DNA of 5,148 nucleotides from Lachnospiraceae bacterium (lineage in GTDB: Bacteria; Bacillota; Clostridia; Lachnospirales; Lachnospiraceae), in NCBI GenBank assembly GCA_017961385.1, contig JAGCXJ010000046.1:1-5148 (forward strand), given 5' to 3'. Below the pieces are notes generated by a model. That model was given only the letters and a program-made list of their open reading frames with translations, did no database searches and was not told the DNA's origin. Made by a program: the position numbers and the translations under genes. Of this stretch, positions 1 to 5,148 are shown in pieces (the stretch's first letter is position 1; each line of letters begins with the position of its first letter).

Positions 1-681
1 GAAGTCGGCAAAGAACCGGTAGAAGATACTTTAGAGGATGAGGATGATAAAGATGATGATATCGTGATGTATTATTCCGATGACAGGTCCGTGGCCTTAA
101 AGATCAACTACACCGATGAGACTGCCGTTATCATAGACGGAAACGATAGATTCCCGGTAGAGATATCCATGGCGCCGTATGGCCCCTATATCGAAAAATG
201 CGATGTCAATGATGACGGAAAGGATGATTATCTGATCGCCGAGTGCGAAGGAAACGGAACGGGCTTTTGCGTGTATGGTCTGTGCATCCTAAAAAACAAC
301 GGCAGTGATTACGATTTTTATCGCTATGACGGAAATTTCTTATCTGATCTGTTAAAAGAGCGGATATCATATTCGTATGATAATGATACAGGGGAAGTGA
401 CATTTACTATAGACAATGAAAAGCCTCTGACATATAAAAAGCTGACAAATAAAGACTATGAATTACAGGATGTCATATGGTCAGACATCATAAAGATAAG
501 ATTCATCGATAAAAAGCCGTACATCCTGGCACCGAGCGGCTATATCTACAAGGATATACCGATGCCCGACTACGAAGGGTCGCTTGATGTCACAGCTTTG
601 ATCGATATAAACAGCGACCTGAGCTTAAGCCTTAAAGATATACTGCCTGACAAGATACCGCAGGCACCTGAAAACGACTAG
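1..681 (+). CDS. Secreted or surface protein with acidic linker and FG-GAP/VCBS-like calcium-loop motif, 5' end outside window
   Basis: The frame is open from the first base to the TAG at 679-681, giving 226 visible residues. The in-frame GTG (64) and ATG (67) have no ribosome binding site, so the true start probably lies upstream of the window. Residues 1-20 are an Asp/Glu-rich linker, as often lies between a signal peptide or lipoprotein anchor and a folded extracellular domain. Residues 68-76 (DVNDDGKDD) fit the DxNxDGxxD calcium-binding loop of FG-GAP/VCBS, dockerin and EF-hand-like proteins; the following YLIAEC and GTGF resemble the strand after such a loop in clostridial VCBS-like proteins. 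Cys67, Cys82, Cys90 and Cys95 cluster around this loop and could form disulfides if exported. A second Asp-rich stretch near the C-terminus (DINSDLSLSLKD) is a poor match to the loop. Function is unknown; export is inferred, because the N-terminus is not visible. The lipoprotein gene starts 16 bases downstream, so the two are probably co-transcribed. Confidence 0.8.
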   Translation, partial: EVGKEPVEDTLEDEDDKDDDIVMYYSDDRSVALKINYTDETAVIIDGNDRFPVEISMAPYGPYIEKCDVNDDGKDDYLIAECEGNGTGFCVYGLCILKNNGSDYDFYRYDGNFLSDLLKERISYSYDNDTGEVTFTIDNEKPLTYKKLTNKDYELQDVIWSDIIKIRFIDKKPYILAPSGYIYKDIPMPDYEGSLDVTALIDINSDLSLSLKDILPDKIPQAPEND

Positions 682-683
682 AA

Positions 684-690
684 AAAGGAG
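684..690 (+). promoter_or_regulatory. Ribosome binding site AAAGGAG that decides the lipoprotein start
   Basis: AAAGGAG ends at 690. The tandem ATG codons at 695 and 698 lie 4 and 7 bases beyond it. The 7-base spacing is nearer the usual optimum, so 698 is preferred; using 695 only adds one methionine. Confidence 0.75.
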
Positions 691-697
691 AAGAATG

Positions 698-1348
698 ATG
701 AAAAAAACACTTATATGTCTTGCGATTATGCTGCTGATGATGACAGGCTGCGGCAAGAGCCGCGGTGAGGACTGGCTGTCCAAGCAGGGTTATGAGATAA
801 CAAAAAAGAGCGCTGTAAAGAGCTTTACCTCTGCTACATATTATCAGGACAGGGAAGATGAGACAAAGAGCTACTCAAACGGCGAGGTGGAAATACCGAT
901 AAAGGTATCCATAGATGAAACAAAAGAGGACTGTGAAGAGGGACGCAAAAAGGTAATACTCACCACAAGCCTTGATCTTTCTGTAAGCGGTGATGATCAG
1001 CTTGTATGGTATATAAGCGCCTTTGACAGATACAGCGGTACAGAGTTTTACGCTCCTACTAAGAAGAGCAATACATTTTCACTGACGGTAAAGAATGAAA
1101 AAGGCGACTATGACATAGAATCAAAGCTTAGCGGCAAGATAGAGGATAAGCTCTTTATACGTACGATAACCGTAGACTGTCCCGAAGATTATGACGGAGC
1201 TGTATTCGAGATAGGATACGGCAGTATTGAGATGTTGAATGAGTTTCAAAACTCTGAGATCCAGGAAAGGGAAAGAAGGATAGACGAGACTCCGTTCTTC
1301 CCTACAAACGGACATCCCTATTACTTTGTATCATATGATGATAAATGA
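698..1348 (+). CDS. Putative lipoprotein of unknown function
   Basis: This is a 216-residue protein with a textbook lipoprotein signal: KK at residues 2-3, a hydrophobic stretch at 4-15, and the lipobox M-T-G-C with the lipidated cysteine at position 18. After cleavage by signal peptidase II it should be anchored to the outer face of the membrane. The mature part is highly charged. Residues about 64-170 alternate hydrophobic and polar residues as in a beta-sandwich (for example EIPIKVSID, KVILTTSLDLSV, FSLTVKNEKGDYDI, LFIRTITVD). Cys79 and Cys161 could form a disulfide. The C-terminal segment (about 183-196) is charged and probably helical, followed by a Pro/Tyr-rich end. I do not recognise a named domain. 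It follows the upstream surface-protein gene closely, suggesting a shared transcript and perhaps a shared envelope role. Export and lipidation are well supported; the function is not known. Confidence 0.9.
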   Translation: MKKTLICLAIMLLMMTGCGKSRGEDWLSKQGYEITKKSAVKSFTSATYYQDREDETKSYSNGEVEIPIKVSIDETKEDCEEGRKKVILTTSLDLSVSGDDQLVWYISAFDRYSGTEFYAPTKKSNTFSLTVKNEKGDYDIESKLSGKIEDKLFIRTITVDCPEDYDGAVFEIGYGSIEMLNEFQNSEIQERERRIDETPFFPTNGHPYYFVSYDDK

Positions 1349-1371
1349 TATTGAGAGCTTCATGGTATGAG

Positions 1372-1385
1372 TTCAAAAACTTGAA
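1372..1385 (+). repeat. Small inverted repeat touching the nitroreductase ribosome binding site
   Basis: TTCAA (1372-1376) and TTGAA (1381-1385) can form a 5-bp stem around the loop AAAC. Its last two bases overlap the AAAGGAGG ribosome binding site (1384-1391). The stem is AT-rich and short, so it may be chance or may only weakly influence translation. No run of T follows, so it is not a terminator. Confidence 0.25.
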
Positions 1386-1396
1386 AGGAGGCAGGC

Positions 1397-2059
1397 ATGG
1401 ATCTTAAAGAAGCCATAAGACTGAGACACAGTGTACGTCAGTACAAGGATGAACCTATAAGCGAAGAACATGTTAGCAGACTTAATGAGATAATAAAGCA
1501 GTGCAACACTGAGAGCGGACTGAACATGCAGCTGATCTGCAATGATCCGGAATGCTTTGATGTTTTCCTTGCTCACTACGGGAAGTTTGAGAATGCTGTC
1601 AACTATATAGCACTTATCGCAAAGAAATCTATCGATAACAGGGAAGAGCTTGCAGGATACTACGGACAAAGGATCGTACTCGAAGCCCAGATGATGGGCC
1701 TTAATACCTGCTGGGTAGCCGGTACATACGGAAAGAAGAAATGCAAGGCAGATATAGCAGACGATGAACAGCTCATCTGCGTCATAGCCATAGGATACGG
1801 CAAAGATCAGGGAAAACCTCATCTTTCAAAGAGCATAGACAAGTTCTGTGACATGCCTGTAGACAAGATGCCCGACTGGTTCAGGGAGGGAGTCGAGGCA
1901 GCGATGCTTGCTCCCACTGCCATTAACCAGCAGAAATTCAAAATAAGCCTTGTTAACGATGAGGCTGTAATAGAAGCAAAGAGAGTTCCCATGGCAAAGA
2001 TAGATCTTGGAATAGTAAGATACAACTTTGAAGTATACAGCTCACACAAGACCAGATAG
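1397..2059 (+). CDS. Nitroreductase family protein (TM1586-type, FMN-dependent)
   Basis: The 220-residue protein should be a cytoplasmic flavoenzyme reducing nitro or other electron-poor compounds with NAD(P)H; the physiological substrate is unknown. The N-terminus has the nitroreductase signature R10-H11-S12-V13-R14-Q15-Y16, whose basic residues bind FMN phosphate in this fold. GLNTCWV (101-107) followed by IGYGK (132-136) matches the core helix and strand of the family. The second half carries PDWF, then APTAINQQ (172-179), the flavin-contacting motif that in TM1586-like proteins sits in the C-terminal half. DLGIVRYNFEV (203-213) matches the usual end. From memory, relatives end in a GAG-x-NF-like tail; here it is replaced by YSSHKTR, and I saw no frameshift that restores it. 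The start is firm: AAAGGAGG at 1384-1391, 5 bases before ATG. The stop overlaps the weak ribosome binding region of the next gene, so the two are probably translated from one message. Confidence 0.9.
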   Translation: MDLKEAIRLRHSVRQYKDEPISEEHVSRLNEIIKQCNTESGLNMQLICNDPECFDVFLAHYGKFENAVNYIALIAKKSIDNREELAGYYGQRIVLEAQMMGLNTCWVAGTYGKKKCKADIADDEQLICVIAIGYGKDQGKPHLSKSIDKFCDMPVDKMPDWFREGVEAAMLAPTAINQQKFKISLVNDEAVIEAKRVPMAKIDLGIVRYNFEVYSSHKTR

Positions 2060-2072
2060 GATCTTATTATAT

Positions 2073-2891
2073 ATGAATGAAATGACTAAAGATCAGATAA
2101 GGGACTTTATCATATGGTATTTTTCTGTTGAGCCGAAAACTCGTCAGGCAAAGGATGAAAGACTCTTTGACAGGCTTATCAAAACAGAAATGGATGTGAC
2201 TAAGGATATCGTTGAGAATGATATCATCCCCCAAAGATCAAAAGATCTTAATACAAAATATAATGATCTTTTAAACGAACTGTTCATAAACGGAAAATGC
2301 AAAGAGCATGCACTTGACTGGGCAAAGATATATGTGACTGACAAAATGGAGTTTAAAGCAAATGACAGCAGTCAGGATACATGGGACGAATCTGATGAAG
2401 AAGCGCTGATAAACTGGCTTCTTTGCAAGACAGACATACCGCCAAAAGTCTTACCGAAGCGATCTGATCTTAGCTTTTTATCTTTGGGATGGCTTGAAAA
2501 TACATTCGCATGCGTCTCATATGTTAGTGACTTTCCTGTAAGATATCTAGCCTACAGCATATACAGCGCAACCGTCTTTCAGTTTAAGTTCCCTTTCAGA
2601 GGCTTCTTATCAAAAAGAGGAGATGAGCAGGCAGATCTTTGTGTAGATGAGATAAAAAAGATACTGCGTGAAAATTTTAAACTGGATCAGAAAAAAGCGG
2701 ATGAGCTTTTAATGAGGACATTTGCCTCATGCTGCTTTGTATCCCCAAAGCAAAAGGCAGAGACTTGTTTTTATATGAAATATATAAACGAATGGCTAAA
2801 TAAAGACAGACAGAGTTTTATTAACGCGATAGGAAACATTGAATCTATTGATATACGAAAAAAAATCTTAAAGAATCTTGATCTGTCCTAA
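2073..2891 (+). CDS. Hypothetical protein, soluble, mostly helical
   Basis: I do not recognise this 272-residue protein. No signal peptide or membrane segment is visible, so it is probably cytoplasmic. Long stretches look helical and charged, notably residues about 22-95 and 186-245. A hydrophobic, aromatic centre lies between (FLSLGWLENTF, then PVRYLAYSIYSATVFQFKFPF, about 135-176). Cysteines at 76, 118, 147, 190, 220, 221 and 232 do not form CxxC pairs, arguing against a zinc site. The C-terminus is a basic amphipathic helix. ATG 2073 is chosen over an in-frame TTG at 2028, which would lie inside the nitroreductase gene and lacks a binding site. The only Shine-Dalgarno-like element is AGGA at 2058-2061, 11 bases away, so initiation is probably weak or coupled to termination of the nitroreductase at 2059. 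ATG 2082 is a further alternative. The reading frame is secure; the role is unknown. Confidence 0.8.
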   Translation: MNEMTKDQIRDFIIWYFSVEPKTRQAKDERLFDRLIKTEMDVTKDIVENDIIPQRSKDLNTKYNDLLNELFINGKCKEHALDWAKIYVTDKMEFKANDSSQDTWDESDEEALINWLLCKTDIPPKVLPKRSDLSFLSLGWLENTFACVSYVSDFPVRYLAYSIYSATVFQFKFPFRGFLSKRGDEQADLCVDEIKKILRENFKLDQKKADELLMRTFASCCFVSPKQKAETCFYMKYINEWLNKDRQSFINAIGNIESIDIRKKILKNLDLS

Positions 2892-2938
2892 ACTTATTCG
2901 TTTTGCTCATGTAATGCATGACCTTGTGAGGAGATCAT

Positions 2939-3496
2939 ATGGAACTTGACGAAAAATGGATAAGAGATCATCTGCCTAAAGAGAGCAGAAATGATCCTAT
3001 TGATGTATTCGGAGGTCTTTATCTTGACGGCCTTAAGGTAATGTCGATAGGAGAACGCGGAGATCCTGACAGGGTATTCTATGAGGCGAAGGATGAGTCA
3101 GATCTTAGATGGTGGCAGTTGGATCACATCTGCCATTATGTAGGAAAGGCTGAGAGCTTATCCAAAACCTGGCGCTGGTACAGGGATCATGCAAAAGACG
3201 GACAATTCTACTACGTCGAACACATTCATTACGACTATGATGCCATTGAAGATAAGCGTCTTTACGGTTTTGAAAGATATTTAAGAAACATCAGGTATGC
3301 TTTTTCGGATGATTACTTCAGAAAAAAAGTTACGGAATACACAGGTCTCATGAACCGATGGTTTTTATCTCCCCACTGGGGATATGACTATGAAAACCTA
3401 TGTTTTATCGAGATCAGTCATTCGAGGGAATATACCAGCGATTTTGATAAATCGGAGGAGATAAAAGATAACAACATCGTTTCAGTCATAGACTGA
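2939..3496 (+). CDS. Hypothetical protein rich in Trp and Tyr; faint resemblance to Imm63-type immunity proteins
   Basis: This 185-residue protein has no signal peptide or membrane segment. GAGGAG at 2928-2933, five bases before ATG, fixes the start. It contains 7 Trp and 16 Tyr, with motifs WW (58-59), WRWY (78-81), FYY (90-92), YDYD (98-101) and WGYDYE (147-152). The pattern suggests a compact alpha+beta domain: a strand pair near 28-48, a Trp-rich helix near 54-84, a FYYVEH strand near 90-95, then a helix (about 105-142). The order of a YY-x-E strand, an LY-x-x-F helix and an F-x-K-K helix loosely recalls Imm63-family immunity proteins of polymorphic toxin systems. This comes from memory of the pattern only, and no toxin gene lies nearby. 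It follows gene 4 after 47 bases, probably on the same transcript. Function is effectively unknown. Confidence 0.82.
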   Translation: MELDEKWIRDHLPKESRNDPIDVFGGLYLDGLKVMSIGERGDPDRVFYEAKDESDLRWWQLDHICHYVGKAESLSKTWRWYRDHAKDGQFYYVEHIHYDYDAIEDKRLYGFERYLRNIRYAFSDDYFRKKVTEYTGLMNRWFLSPHWGYDYENLCFIEISHSREYTSDFDKSEEIKDNNIVSVID

Positions 3497-3511
3497 TATT
3501 TTCATATGAGA

Positions 3512-3525
3512 CACTTTAAAAAGTG
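3512..3525 (+). repeat. Short inverted repeat after the aromatic-rich gene
   Basis: CACTT (3512-3516) and AAGTG (3521-3525) form a 5-bp stem with a TAAA loop, 16 bases past the stop codon of the preceding gene. No T-run follows, so termination is doubtful; it may be chance in AT-rich sequence. Confidence 0.25.
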
Positions 3526-3559
3526 ACTATGATAAAACGTGTTGCAGATTGTCTGGTTT

Positions 3560-3579
3560 AAACGTATCCATATACGTTT
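3560..3579 (+). promoter_or_regulatory. Perfect 8-bp inverted repeat just upstream of a ribosome binding site
   Basis: AAACGTAT (3560-3567) and ATACGTTT (3572-3579) are exact reverse complements around a CCAT loop. In RNA the stem could extend by two G-U pairs (3559-3580, 3558-3581) and one U-A pair (3557-3582), reaching the first base of the AAAGGAG binding site at 3582-3588. It could be a hairpin that modulates translation or marks an mRNA processing end, or a DNA operator for a dimeric regulator. The 97-base gap it sits in is the longest between genes here, which fits a control point. No convincing sigma-A promoter was found beside it: TATGAT at 3528-3533 resembles a -10 box but has no matching -35. 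Confidence 0.5.
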
Positions 3580-3581
3580 GG

Positions 3582-3588
3582 AAAGGAG
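3582..3588 (+). promoter_or_regulatory. Ribosome binding site AAAGGAG that decides the start of the zinc-ribbon gene
   Basis: AAAGGAG lies five bases before ATG 3594. This rules in 3594 over the upstream in-frame TTG at 3549, which has no binding site and would read through the inverted repeat. The ATG at 3590 is out of frame and only two bases from the site. Confidence 0.8.
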
Positions 3589-3593
3589 TATGC

Positions 3594-4319
3594 ATGGCAA
3601 ATGTGTGTGACTGCTGTTCAAAAAAGATCGGTATTCTTGGCGGCTATTCCAACAAGAACTGCAGGATCTGTTCAAGGTGCTACGACATATATACCGAAAG
3701 CGGACACAAGTTTTCACAGAAAAAAACACTTGAAGAGATAAAGGAAGTTGTCTCAAAGGAATCGGCCACGTATGAGCACAAGCCCTTTATCATTCAGATT
3801 CTGGAGATACCGATTTCAGATATCATGAAATCTCCTAAAAAATCGATCAAATGGGCAGTCATATTTTTCGTCATAGCATTTTTGCTCACGCTCCTTATAA
3901 TCGAGGAACCCATCAAGTACAAGCGTGACGGCGCCATGGTAAAGTTCTATTATGCGGGTGAAGAAAGAGAATGGGTAAATACAAACAAATACCGGGTCTA
4001 TGATATATACAAAGCAGAAAAAGACGGACAGATCATAACACTGACGGAATCCTACTACGAATATACGGATAACTCGGGACGTGTTACCAAGGTTGAAAGG
4101 AACGGTGTCTCACCCCTTTCCTCGAAGGATTACTGCAGGATATACAGAGAGGACGGAGAATGGAAACTTGCAAGAAACTCCGATCCCAAGTCGCTGATGC
4201 TTCTGTCACTCTTTCCTGTTGTCTTATACAGTTTTTCTGCGATACTGATCAAAAGGGTGATAAAGAATAAGAAGAAGGAAAAACAAAGTAAAGATTCAGA
4301 TCAGAAAGAAGACAACTGA
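3594..4319 (+). CDS. Membrane protein with N-terminal zinc ribbon (DUF4428-like) and two transmembrane segments
   Basis: The 241-residue protein opens with a zinc ribbon: CDCC (5-8), then KKIG and GG, then CRICSRC (23-29). The likely ligands are Cys5, Cys8, Cys26 and Cys29, with Cys7 and Cys23 extra. The C-x-x-C-x-K-K-I-G beginning resembles the DUF4428-type ribbon at the N-terminus of many Clostridia proteins. A charged linker follows (37-85), then a transmembrane helix at 86-103, an external loop of about 97 residues that looks beta-rich (KFYYAG, KYRVYDIY, QIITLTESYYEYTD, CRIYREDGEWKLAR), and a second helix at 201-219. The tail is very basic (KRVIKNKKKEK). Basic residues before the first and after the second helix place both ends in the cytoplasm and the loop outside. 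It may sense or transmit an envelope state to the cytoplasm, but no catalytic motif is visible and the role is unknown. Confidence 0.85.
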   Translation: MANVCDCCSKKIGILGGYSNKNCRICSRCYDIYTESGHKFSQKKTLEEIKEVVSKESATYEHKPFIIQILEIPISDIMKSPKKSIKWAVIFFVIAFLLTLLIIEEPIKYKRDGAMVKFYYAGEEREWVNTNKYRVYDIYKAEKDGQIITLTESYYEYTDNSGRVTKVERNGVSPLSSKDYCRIYREDGEWKLARNSDPKSLMLLSLFPVVLYSFSAILIKRVIKNKKKEKQSKDSDQKEDN

Positions 4320-4365
4320 TCAGACAGATTTTCAGAGTATATATAATTAATTCAAGGGGAAGCTT

Positions 4366-4953
4366 ATGAGCAACAATGCTTTAAAGGGATTGCTTATCGC
4401 ATTCCTTAACGGAATCGTGTGTTTCATCTTTATTCTGGGATTTATCCTTTATTCTGTCGGCAGGAAAGATGACGGCAAGACGGAAGAAAATATAAGAAAG
4501 ATGGAAAAATGCACCGAATCCATGACCGTCACCGTCACACATGTAAATGAATACTGGGAGCCTATAATAGATGAAAACGGAAACAGGCTTGATATAGACA
4601 CAAACCACAGATCAAAATATGAGGGAAGCTATAAGTATACTGTAGACGGAAAGGAATACGAAGGAAGCAAAGTAAGCTACGGAACGATAAAGGAAGGCCA
4701 GAGCCTTGAGATAGCATATAATCCGAATGATCCCTCGATGCATTTTTTAATGGATGATATAAAATCGACTAAAAGACTAAGAGAAAGAAACGGGGGCGGA
4801 GGATTCTTTACATGGGCAGGCCTGATCTTAATGATCATCGGATTTTTAATGGCTGTTCCTCTTGCAATCTACAACATAGTATCAAGGATAAAGGAAAAGA
4901 GAGAGCATAAAAGAAGAATGCAGGAAATTGATGAAATGAAGAAAAATATGTAA
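4366..4953 (+). CDS. DUF3592-like membrane protein with two transmembrane segments
   Basis: This 195-residue protein has a transmembrane helix at about 8-31, an external domain at 49-131 and a second helix at about 147-172. It ends in a charged, probably helical cytoplasmic tail (KEKREHKRRMQEIDEMKK). The external domain has the DUF3592 pattern: a first strand (MTVTVTHV, 53-60), then YKYTVDGKEYEGSKV (89-103), then G-Q-S-L-E-I-A-Y-N-P-N-D-P (111-123), the YNP-x-DP turn being the most diagnostic part. A Gly-rich hinge, RNGGGG (141-146), precedes the second helix. AAGGGGA at 4354-4360, five bases before ATG, supports the start. The function of DUF3592 proteins is not established. The layout copies that of the zinc-ribbon protein 46 bases upstream, and the two are probably co-expressed. 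Confidence 0.87.
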   Translation: MSNNALKGLLIAFLNGIVCFIFILGFILYSVGRKDDGKTEENIRKMEKCTESMTVTVTHVNEYWEPIIDENGNRLDIDTNHRSKYEGSYKYTVDGKEYEGSKVSYGTIKEGQSLEIAYNPNDPSMHFLMDDIKSTKRLRERNGGGGFFTWAGLILMIIGFLMAVPLAIYNIVSRIKEKREHKRRMQEIDEMKKNM

Positions 4954-5098
4954 GATGCATTCATTATCGGGTACTTAAGAAAAACGCAAGAAATTCTTTT
5001 GTAATTGAACACAGAATGGTCACATTTTTTGGATATATTGTTTTTGAGGTTGATAGATACTATACCACTAATCCCAGACCTTTCCATTATAAGGATAG
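4954..5098. other. Intergenic stretch without a convincing gene
   Basis: Between the stop of the DUF3592-like gene and the stem-loop at 5099-5134 I see no ribosome binding site followed by a credible frame on either strand, no tRNA and no good promoter. A 42-codon frame begins at ATG 5016 and ends at TAA 5142-5144, but it has no Shine-Dalgarno sequence and runs through the stem-loop. TTGATA at 5050-5055 resembles a -35 box without a -10 at the right distance. Confidence 0.5.
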
Positions 5099-5136
5099 AC
5101 AGCCGGTGAGAGGAGAAATTCATCCACCGGCTGTTT
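5099..5136 (+). terminator. Probable transcription terminator stem-loop after the gene cluster
   Basis: ACAGCCGGTG (5099-5108) and CACCGGCTGT (5125-5134) form a perfect, GC-rich 10-bp stem around a 16-base loop. TTT spans 5134-5136, followed by GG and GTT, so the U-tract is short and interrupted and termination may be partial or bidirectional. Its position, 145 bases after the last stop codon and ahead of a likely new transcription unit, fits a terminator. The loop also contains AGAGGAG (5109-5115), a ribosome-binding-like string with no good start codon behind it. A DNA-binding palindrome or a dispersed repeat unit are alternatives. Confidence 0.55.
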
Positions 5137-5148
5137 GGTGTTAAAAAC

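Noticed and set aside
1373..1822. 149-codon frame on the minus strand opposite the nitroreductase
   Set aside because: The + frame encodes clear nitroreductase motifs with a strong ribosome binding site; the antisense frame is a shadow.
2028..2072. In-frame TTG extension of gene 4 into the nitroreductase
   Set aside because: There is no ribosome binding site, it overlaps coding sequence by 32 bases, and ATG 2073 fits the gene boundary better.
2909..2923. Small palindrome TCATG/CATGA in the gap before gene 5
   Set aside because: Five base pairs with no T-run and no relation to the ribosome binding site; expected by chance.
2073..3496. Toxin-antitoxin or phage-defence pair
   Set aside because: No nuclease, kinase, ATPase or DNA-binding motif can be seen in either protein, and the sizes are not typical of a toxin-antitoxin pair.
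3549..3593. In-frame TTG extension of the zinc-ribbon protein
   Set aside because: It would translate the inverted repeat and leave the strong AAAGGAG site unused; ATG 3594 puts the zinc ribbon at the N-terminus as expected.
4342..4347. Perfect TATAAT -10 box before the DUF3592-like gene
   Set aside because: The only -35-like match (CAGACA, 4321-4326) is 15 bases away, and transcription would start at the ribosome binding site. The region is a simple AT-rich run.
4869..5123. 84-codon frame on the minus strand
   Set aside because: It overlaps the end of the DUF3592-like gene, crosses the terminator-like stem, lacks a ribosome binding site and does not look like a known protein.
1..5148. CRISPR array, tRNA, riboswitch or insertion sequence
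   Set aside because: No regularly spaced direct repeats, cloverleaf, recognisable aptamer or transposase was found on either strand by eye.

Overview
The window looks like a piece of a Clostridia chromosome, most likely a gut or rumen Lachnospiraceae of the Butyrivibrio/Roseburia kind. This is inferred from moderately low GC, AGA/AGG arginine codons, strong AGGAG-type ribosome binding sites, and family content: a TM1586-type nitroreductase, a Firmicutes zinc-ribbon membrane protein and a DUF3592-like protein. No rRNA, tRNA or phylogenetic marker is present, so the genus is a guess.

All seven genes are on the + strand and tightly packed, with gaps of 13 to 97 bases. (1) 1-681 is the 3' part of a secreted or surface protein with an acidic linker and a calcium-loop (FG-GAP/VCBS-like) motif. 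(2) 698-1348 is a lipoprotein. (3) 1397-2059 is a flavin nitroreductase. (4) 2073-2891 and (5) 2939-3496 are two soluble proteins of unknown function, the second unusually rich in aromatic residues. (6) 3594-4319 is a zinc-ribbon protein with two membrane segments. (7) 4366-4953 is a DUF3592-like protein with two membrane segments. The last 195 bases hold no convincing gene but contain a perfect 10-bp stem-loop that probably ends the transcript.

No unifying pathway is evident. Genes 1 and 2 look like co-transcribed envelope proteins. Genes 6 and 7 share a layout: membrane segment, extracytoplasmic domain, membrane segment, basic cytoplasmic tail. Only the nitroreductase has an enzymatic function I recognise. 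I do not see a mobile element, CRISPR array, riboswitch or RNA gene. The most notable non-coding signal is a perfect 8-bp inverted repeat with a 4-base loop directly before the ribosome binding site of gene 6. I found no clear case for a new multi-gene system. The best leads are the uncharacterised gene 4/gene 5 pair, the membrane-tethered zinc ribbon with its upstream hairpin, and the paired envelope proteins.
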